This document shows positions 59,044-64,000 of a stretch of 64,000 bases of DNA, one piece after another. Source of the stretch: Cellulomonas palmilytica (GTDB lineage Bacteria > Actinomycetota > Actinomycetes > Actinomycetales > Cellulomonadaceae). The notes under the pieces were generated by a model. That model saw nothing but the letters and a program-made list of their open reading frames with translations. It searched no databases and was not told where the DNA came from. Location of the stretch: positions 310,001 through 374,000 of the forward strand of contig NZ_CP062221.1 in NCBI RefSeq assembly GCF_021590045.1, given 5' to 3'. The translations under genes and the position numbers were made by a program. The first letter of the stretch is position 1; every line of letters starts with the position of its first letter.

Positions 59044-60903
59044 ATGCACGAGCTCGCTCGACCGACCCGATCACAGGGCAGCACCGACGCGCGGGTGGAC
59101 CACGACCGCTCCACCGCGGAGCCGTCCGCACGGCTGCGGCCCTCGCCGGTGAGCGCCCTGGCGAGCCAGGGCGAGACCGTCGGAGCGGACGAGCCCGGCC
59201 GACCGCTGCCGCCGCTGCTGCGGGCCGGCCTCGAGGCGATGTCCGGGCTCGCGCTGGGGGACGTCCGCGTCCACGACGAGTCACCGCGTCCCGCGGAGCT
59301 GGGCGCGCTGGCCATGGCGACGGGCGACCAGGTCCACCTCGGTCCGCGGCAGCACGAGCACCTCGCGCACGAGGCGTGGCACGTGGTGCAGCAGCGCCAG
59401 GGTCGCGTCGCGGCCCACGCACCCGGTGCGGTCGTCGCCGACCCGGTCCTCGAGGTGGAGGCCGAGCAGCTGGGCCGGCTCGCGTCGACGGGCTTCCGGC
59501 CCCGAGCTCGCTCCGGGGCCCGGCCCGGCCGCGGCGCAGGACCTGAGGCCACCCAGCTGCTGACGGACGACGAGGTGCGCAGGATGTTCGCGCACCTGCA
59601 GGGCAACCCGTGGCTCGGACACGGCCTGCCCACTGCCCCACAGCTCGTCGCGATGGCCCGGTTCACGCTCGACGAGCTCCAGACGCTCGGCGGACTTCCT
59701 CAGTGCGCGGCTGGTGGGTGGGCCGCGCTCGCGGATCTCGGGGCGATCCCCGCCACCAGGTCGGTCGCCGATATCGCAGCGGTCGCGCAGACCGTGCACA
59801 CCGGCGCGACACCGACCGTGGCGACCGTCGTACGGCTCCTCACCAGGTTCTCGCGGCCGGAGCTGGCCACGCTCGGCACGCTCCCGCAGTGCGCGGCCGG
59901 CGGCTGGGCGAGCCTCGACGCGCTCGTCGGCGTCCCGGCCGCCCGCCCGTTCACCGACATCACGGACCTCGCGACGTCTCGGGCAGGTGGCGTCCTGCCG
60001 GCCGTCGGGACCATCGTCGCGCTCCTGAGGACGTTCACCTACCACGACATCTTCTCGATCGTCACGAGCCCGGCGAACGCCGGCTCGTTCCAGAACAACT
60101 GGGCCGACCTCGAGCACCTCGCCGAGATCCGCGACACGCCCGCGAACCTCGTGACGCTCGGCCAGAACGCGAACCTGGCGACGCACCCCTGGCTCGAGCA
60201 CCAGGTCCACGCCCTGACGCTCCTCCACCACGGCGAGGCGAAGCAGGACGTCAACGGCGTCCTGGACCGGCAGCGCTCCTGCTGGTCGTGGGCGACGCAG
60301 GCCTTCAACGCCCGGGTCCCCGACCTCGACAGCTTCCTGTGGACCTACCTCGGCATGCGCACGGACTACCCGCCGGCGTACGGCATGACGCGGACGCACG
60401 CGCAGGCGCGCGACGCGGCGACCAACGACCCGAACCTGCGCGGCTGGCTCGACACGTCCGCGGTCAGGCTGCAGGGCATCATCAACCAGTTCGCGGCGGG
60501 TCACAGCCCGCACCGCGAGCGCGACGCGCAGCGCGCGATGATGGTGATCATGCTCGAGGCGTCGGGCTTCACGGTCCTCCCGCCCGGCACGCCCAGCCGG
60601 TGGTCCATCGGCATGCACGAGCGGCAGACGAAGATCTCCTGGGAGCACTGGTGGGTCCAGACGCGAACCGGCGGCGTGATCGAGACGTTCCCGTTCCGCG
60701 ACCCGAACGTCCTCAACGCACAGGGCGTGCCGGGCGACGGTGGCGGCGGGACCCTGGCCTTCACGGGCAACCAGAACTCCGGCAACCCTGCCACCGACTT
60801 CACGCACCTCGTCCCCGTGCAGGACCTGCTGCCCGACCAGAAGACGATCATCAAGCGCGCCCTGACCAGGGCGGGGCGTCAGTTCACGGACGACCTGCCC
60901 TGA
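59044..60903 (+). CDS. eCIS-core (DUF4157) protein with repeats and papain-like C-terminal domain
   Basis: A 619-aa protein from ATG 59044, preceded by GGAGG. Residues about 50-130 form a DUF4157 domain: 'LLRAGLEAMSGLALGDVRVHD', then 'HLAHEAWHVVQQRQGRV' with HEAWH at residues 109-113 (HExxH zinc-protease-like). Residues about 200-370 contain three ~60-residue repeats ('ARFTLDELQTLGGLPQCAAGGWAAL' and similar). The C-terminal ~220 residues show 'QRSCWSWATQAF' (Cys 413) and 'WEHWWVQTRTGGVIETFP' (His 535), compatible with a papain-like Cys-His pair. DUF4157 proteins are usually cargo or toxins of extracellular contractile injection systems. No such system is visible in this window, and the protein has no signal peptide. 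Confidence 0.75.
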   Translation: MHELARPTRSQGSTDARVDHDRSTAEPSARLRPSPVSALASQGETVGADEPGRPLPPLLRAGLEAMSGLALGDVRVHDESPRPAELGALAMATGDQVHLGPRQHEHLAHEAWHVVQQRQGRVAAHAPGAVVADPVLEVEAEQLGRLASTGFRPRARSGARPGRGAGPEATQLLTDDEVRRMFAHLQGNPWLGHGLPTAPQLVAMARFTLDELQTLGGLPQCAAGGWAALADLGAIPATRSVADIAAVAQTVHTGATPTVATVVRLLTRFSRPELATLGTLPQCAAGGWASLDALVGVPAARPFTDITDLATSRAGGVLPAVGTIVALLRTFTYHDIFSIVTSPANAGSFQNNWADLEHLAEIRDTPANLVTLGQNANLATHPWLEHQVHALTLLHHGEAKQDVNGVLDRQRSCWSWATQAFNARVPDLDSFLWTYLGMRTDYPPAYGMTRTHAQARDAATNDPNLRGWLDTSAVRLQGIINQFAAGHSPHRERDAQRAMMVIMLEASGFTVLPPGTPSRWSIGMHERQTKISWEHWWVQTRTGGVIETFPFRDPNVLNAQGVPGDGGGGTLAFTGNQNSGNPATDFTHLVPVQDLLPDQKTIIKRALTRAGRQFTDDLP

Positions 60904-60913
60904 CCCACGCCTC

Positions 60914-61618
60914 TCAGGAGGACGACGGCTGCGGCTCGGCGACGCACAGGGCGGCGGTGTTGCCGTCCTGGTCGGCGACGACCGTGATCCCCGGCGGCCG
61001 GCTGTCCTCGGTGACGGTCCCGCCCGCCGCGACGGCCGCGGCGACCCGCTGCTCGGCCGCCTCGGGCGCGACGTAGACCTCGACGTGCCACCGCTGCGCG
61101 GGGGCCTCGCCCTCCTCCAGGTCCCCGAACCACAGGTTCGGGACGCGGCCCGAGGCGTCGCGGACCTCGTCGCTCGGCGACCCGCGGCCCTGGGAGTCCG
61201 CGTCGCCCGTGAGCAGCGCCGCCCACACCGGCGCGACGACGCCGGACCGCGCGGTGTCGAGTCCGAGCTCGACCGACGCGACCGACGCCGGGTCCGCGGT
61301 GAGCCCGTGCTCGGCCGCGACCTGCGCGATCCGCTCGGCCAGGTCGAGGTCCTGCTGCGTCACGTACTCCACGACGTGCTCGACGTCCTCGTCGCGGTAG
61401 ATCGCGTCCGGGCTCACGAGCTTGAGGTCCACCCGGCCGGGGCCGACCGCGGCGGTCAGGTGCGTGCCCACCGCGTCGTCCAGCTCGGCCACCGCCGCGA
61501 GGAACCGCGCCGCGGCACCCAGGTCGTCGACCAGGTAGCGGGTGTGCAGGCCCTGGGCCAGCTTGCGCCAGTCGGGCGGCCGGGCCGCGGCGATCTGGTC
61601 GTCGAAGAGCATGTCCAT
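60914..61618 (-). CDS. Pterin-dehydratase-like domain fused to VOC/glyoxalase domain
   Basis: A 234-aa protein. Residues about 13-115 resemble a 4a-carbinolamine dehydratase fold ('PPDWRKLAQGLHTRYLVDDLGAAARFLAAVAELDDAVGTHLTAAVGPGRVDLKLVS', 'TQQDLDLAERIAQVAAEHGLTAD'). Residues about 118-230 form a VOC-like half ('SVELGLDTA', 'NLWFGDLEEGEAPAQRWHVEVYVAPE', 'GITVVADQDGNTAALC'). This fusion is known in actinobacteria, but its substrate is not. Stand-alone gene, convergent with the eCIS-core gene (10 bases between the ends). Confidence 0.7.
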   Translation of the reverse strand: MDMLFDDQIAAARPPDWRKLAQGLHTRYLVDDLGAAARFLAAVAELDDAVGTHLTAAVGPGRVDLKLVSPDAIYRDEDVEHVVEYVTQQDLDLAERIAQVAAEHGLTADPASVASVELGLDTARSGVVAPVWAALLTGDADSQGRGSPSDEVRDASGRVPNLWFGDLEEGEAPAQRWHVEVYVAPEAAEQRVAAAVAAGGTVTEDSRPPGITVVADQDGNTAALCVAEPQPSSS

Positions 61619-61715
61619 CCTCAGCCCCCATCGGTGGGTCGCGCCCTCGTCGTCGTCGACCCGCCCGACGCTACGGGCGAGCCGTCGGAGCGTCCAGAGG
61701 TCCCCGCGAAGACGC

Positions 61716-61758
61716 GACCGGGGGGGACGACGAGCGCGGCCTCGTCGTCCCCCCGGTC
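61716..61758. terminator. Strong terminator hairpin after GH26
   Basis: Complementary arms GGGGGGACGACGAG and CTCGTCGTCCCCCC (61721-61734 with 61741-61754), extended outward by GACC/GGTC (61716-61719 with 61755-61758) with one bulged G. It lies downstream of the GH26 stop on its strand. Confidence 0.8.
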
Positions 61759-61811
61759 ACCGGGCCGCCTCGTGGGCTGAGCTCAGGCGGCCTGCCGGGG
61801 TGCTCGTCGGG

Positions 61812-63308
61812 TCAGCCGACCTCGCACGGCGTGCCGTTCAGCGTGAAGCCCGCGGGCCTCGGGTTCGCGCTGGTGAACGAGCCGTTGAAGCCGATCTCCG
61901 TCGAGCCACCCGCGGGGATCGTGCCGTTCCACGGGGCGTTGGCGATGGTGACGGCCTGCCCGGACTGGCTGTACGTGCCGGACCAGCCGTTGGTGACGCG
62001 CTGGTCACCGGGGAACGTGAACGCGAGCGACCAGGCGGACAGGCTCGCGCCCGAGCCGTTGGTGATCCGCACCGACGCGGTGAAGCCGCCGGGCCAGTCG
62101 TTCGTCGTGTACCGCACGGTGCACCCGCCGGCCGGCGGGTCAGGCGTGGGGGTCTGCGTGGGCGTCGGGGTCTGCGTGGGCGTCGGGGTCTGCGTGGGCG
62201 TCGGGGTCTCGGTGGGGGTCGGGGTCTGCGTGGGGGTCGGCGTCTCGGTCGGCGTCGGGCCGTCGACGACGGCCGCGAGCTCGGCGCCCGTGCCGCGGAA
62301 GCTGGGCTTGGACGCGCCCGCGACCCACGCCTGGAGCGCCGCGGTGGACGAGGTGATCGCCCACGGCTTCTCCTTGATCGTGTCGAAGTACGTGATCATC
62401 CGGATCCCGGGGTACCGGCCCGCGTCGAGGTCCGCGAACATCGCGCGGAACCACTCGGCCTTGTTGCCGCCGGCCTCGGCGCTCCCGTACTCGGACACGG
62501 AGATCGGCTTGTCCGGCGCGATGCGCAGCGCGGTGCGGTAGGCGTCGCCGATCGTCGCGTCGAACGACGTCCAGTGGTTGACGCCCGGGTCCCACGTGGG
62601 GTCGTCGCCCCAGTTGTAGCCGTCGATGCCGACCCAGTCGACGTACGCGTCACCGGGGTAGGCGCCCGCCGGCATGCTGCTCGCGTCCGCACCGGTGGAG
62701 GAGTTGTTGAACGCCCAGATCCACTGCACGTTCGTCGCACCCTGCGCCTCGACGAGATCGTGCACGCGCCGGTACGCCTGGACGTACAGCGCGCCGCTCT
62801 GGCCGTTCACGCTCGTCGACCAGGGGTACCAGCTGCCGTTGAACTCGTGGCCCCAGCGGACCATCACGGGCGAGCCGACGGACGCGAGCTCGGCGCCGCG
62901 CGCCCGGATGTAGGAGTCCCACTTGCCGTCGACGATGTCCCGCAGCGTGATCTGGCCCGCGTCGCTGATGCCGAGCGACGGGTCCCACGGCTCCCACGTC
63001 CAGTGCGGCAGCACGCCGCGCGCCCACAGGTCCTTGGCCTCCTGCACCGGGAACGCCCGCTTGTTGCTCCACGCCTCGAACCACAGCGCGCTCGCGAGCT
63101 CGAGGCCCGTGTCCGCGCGGTAACCGTCCGCGATGGCCGTGAGCGGTCGTGTCTCCCGGAACACGCCGACGAACGTGCCGTCGTCGGCCGCGGAGGTGGC
63201 GGACTGCGCGCTGGTGGCGCCGAGGCCGAGGGCGCCGAGCGCGACGAGCGCCGACGTCAGCCAGGCCCCGGCGCGGCGCCGTGACGTGTGCACCATGACT
63301 GTCTCCAT
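61812..63308 (-). CDS. Secreted GH26 endo-beta-mannanase with C-terminal CBM2
   Basis: A 498-aa protein; ATG 63296 is a second possible start. Signal peptide about residues 5-38. GH26 catalytic domain: 'VGVFRETRPLTAIADGY', the acid/base Glu in 'MVRWGHEFNGSWYPW', 'YVDWVGIDGYNWGD' and the nucleophile Glu in 'PISVSEYGSAEAG'. A PT/QT repeat linker (about residues 352-391) leads to a CBM2 ('CTVRYTTNDWPGGFTASVRITNGSG...NGTPCEVG'). It hydrolyses mannan or glucomannan chains. With GH27 it would debranch and cut galactomannan. The LacI-type gene directly upstream, on the same strand, is the likely regulator. Confidence 0.92.
   Translation of the reverse strand: METVMVHTSRRRAGAWLTSALVALGALGLGATSAQSATSAADDGTFVGVFRETRPLTAIADGYRADTGLELASALWFEAWSNKRAFPVQEAKDLWARGVLPHWTWEPWDPSLGISDAGQITLRDIVDGKWDSYIRARGAELASVGSPVMVRWGHEFNGSWYPWSTSVNGQSGALYVQAYRRVHDLVEAQGATNVQWIWAFNNSSTGADASSMPAGAYPGDAYVDWVGIDGYNWGDDPTWDPGVNHWTSFDATIGDAYRTALRIAPDKPISVSEYGSAEAGGNKAEWFRAMFADLDAGRYPGIRMITYFDTIKEKPWAITSSTAALQAWVAGASKPSFRGTGAELAAVVDGPTPTETPTPTQTPTPTETPTPTQTPTPTQTPTPTQTPTPDPPAGGCTVRYTTNDWPGGFTASVRITNGSGASLSAWSLAFTFPGDQRVTNGWSGTYSQSGQAVTIANAPWNGTIPAGGSTEIGFNGSFTSANPRPAGFTLNGTPCEVG
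62148..62263 (-). repeat. Tandem 18-base repeat encoding the PTPTQT linker of GH26
   Basis: About six copies of an 18-base unit (6 residues: PTPTQT or PTPTET). The copies are nearly identical at the DNA level, so slippage could change the linker length. Confidence 0.8.
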
Positions 63309-63409
63309 CGAGGTCGTGGGCGGGCGTGCGGGCCCGTGGGTCGAACGCAGGTAAACGTTGTGATCCGCATCGTGGCGTCCCCTCCGCCCGCGCCACCAGG
63401 CCCGCGCGC

Positions 63410-63429
63410 CGACCTAAACCCTTAGGTCG
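63410..63429. promoter_or_regulatory. Palindrome at the end of the LacI-type gene
   Basis: CGACCTAA-ACCC-TTAGGTCG (63410-63429), perfect 8-bp arms covering the stop codon of the LacI-type gene and lying about 100 bases before the GH26 start. It could be an operator for GH26 or a short terminator. Another LacI-like word, TAAACGTT, is at 63352-63359. Confidence 0.5.
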
Positions 63430-64000
63430 CGGTGCTCTCCCGCACGACGAGCGTCGGCTCCAGCTCGACCAGGCCGCGCGGCTCGTCGTCGCCCGCGATC
63501 CGGGCCAGGAGCAGACCGAGCGCGCGCTCGACGATCGCCGACCGGCGCGCGTCGACCGTCGTCAGGCGCGGCGTGGTGAACCGCGCGGTGTGGATGTCGT
63601 CGATCCCCGCGACCAGCACGTCCTGCGGCGTCCGACGACCCGCGTCCAGCAACCCGCGCACCGCACCCAGCGCCAGCGCGTCGTTGAGCCCGAGCACCGC
63701 GTCGAACTCCGCCCCCTCCGCGAGCGCGCGCGTGACCGCCTCGAGCCCGCTCTCGTGGTCCCACTGCACCGTGACCACGTGCCGCACGGCCGCCTGGCCC
63801 GCCGCCGCGAGCGCGGCGCGGTGGCCCGCGAGCCGCTGGACCGCGCTGTCGCTCACGCTCGGGTCGCCCCCGACCGCGAGGATACGTCGGGCCCCGACCG
63901 CGATCAGGTGCTCGGTGGCCAGGCGCGCGGCGGCCGCGTTGTCGAAAACGACCCGGTCGAACGCGCCGACCTGACGCTCGCCCAGCAGCACCACGGGGAA
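63422..64000 (-). CDS. LacI-family transcriptional regulator (5' end outside the window)
   Basis: The last 192 codons of a LacI/GalR-type regulator; the N-terminal HTH is beyond the right edge. The periplasmic-binding-protein-like sensor shows 'VGAFDRVVFDNAAAARLATEHLIAVGARRILAVGGDPSVSDSAVQRLAGHRAAL', 'FDAVLGLNDALALGAVRGLLDAGRRTPQDVLVAGIDDIHTARFTTPRLTTVDA', the expected ligand-domain signatures. It lies immediately upstream of the GH26 mannanase on the same strand and probably represses it in the absence of a manno-oligosaccharide. Confidence 0.9.
   Translation of the reverse strand, partial: FPVVLLGERQVGAFDRVVFDNAAAARLATEHLIAVGARRILAVGGDPSVSDSAVQRLAGHRAALAAAGQAAVRHVVTVQWDHESGLEAVTRALAEGAEFDAVLGLNDALALGAVRGLLDAGRRTPQDVLVAGIDDIHTARFTTPRLTTVDARRSAIVERALGLLLARIAGDDEPRGLVELEPTLVVRESTAT

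Overview
The window looks like chromosome from a very GC-rich, soil-type actinobacterium. The nearest-looking group is Cellulomonas or a related cellulolytic Micrococcales genus; this is an inference. The reasons are the base composition, frequent GTG starts, GTGA stop-start overlaps, and a dense set of secreted glycan-active enzymes with family 2 cellulose-binding modules, PT-rich linkers and ricin-type lectin tails. No rRNA, tRNA, CRISPR array or insertion sequence was recognised.

Layout. Positions 1-1721 carry a small toxin-antitoxin-like pair (HTH-MNT nucleotidyltransferase plus HepT-like protein) and a lone nuclease-like gene. After a poorly coding, lower-GC stretch (1722-2660), positions 2661-17126 form a defence island. 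Two unrecognised proteins (689 and 309 aa) are translationally coupled to an 1835-aa DUF1998-type helicase, followed by a RecB/Cas4-like nuclease, an HNH nuclease, a Vsr endonuclease, a convergent C5-cytosine methyltransferase, and a PD-(D/E)XK/DUF2075 nuclease-helicase. The core best matches the architecture described for Druantia type II (DruF-DruG-DruE with DruM), with extra nucleases.

Positions 17220-20134 hold a frameshifted glyoxalase, a 33-aa membrane peptide, PdxH, and a MarR/hydrolase divergent pair with two perfect operators. Positions 20165-27495 and 35971-37874 are the polysaccharide-degradation part: GH30 xylanase, CE3 esterase, giant GH3 xylosidase/glucosidase and GH27 alpha-galactosidase. 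A near-identical 14-bp palindrome (TGTGAGCGNTCNCA) lies upstream of CE3, GH3 and GH27, so they are probably one LacI-type regulon. More carbohydrate genes follow: an expansin-like protein with CBM2 (40416) and a GH26 mannanase with CBM2 beside a LacI-type regulator (61812 to the right edge).

Between these lie housekeeping and accessory genes: AraC, TetR, ArsR and Crp-type regulators next to their targets, an AbiEi/AbiEii toxin-antitoxin pair with an operator, a rifamycin ADP-ribosyltransferase (arr), a cytochrome P450, a metal-ATPase/HMA/Crp cluster, a TetR/redoxin pair sharing palindromes, a molybdate uptake operon (ModE-like regulator, modA, modB, modC), several GNAT acetyltransferases, and a YrdC/Sua5-like protein. 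At 59044 there is an orphan protein with an eCIS-core (DUF4157) domain, internal repeats and a possible papain-like C-terminal domain. With the defence island, this is the most unusual content of the window.
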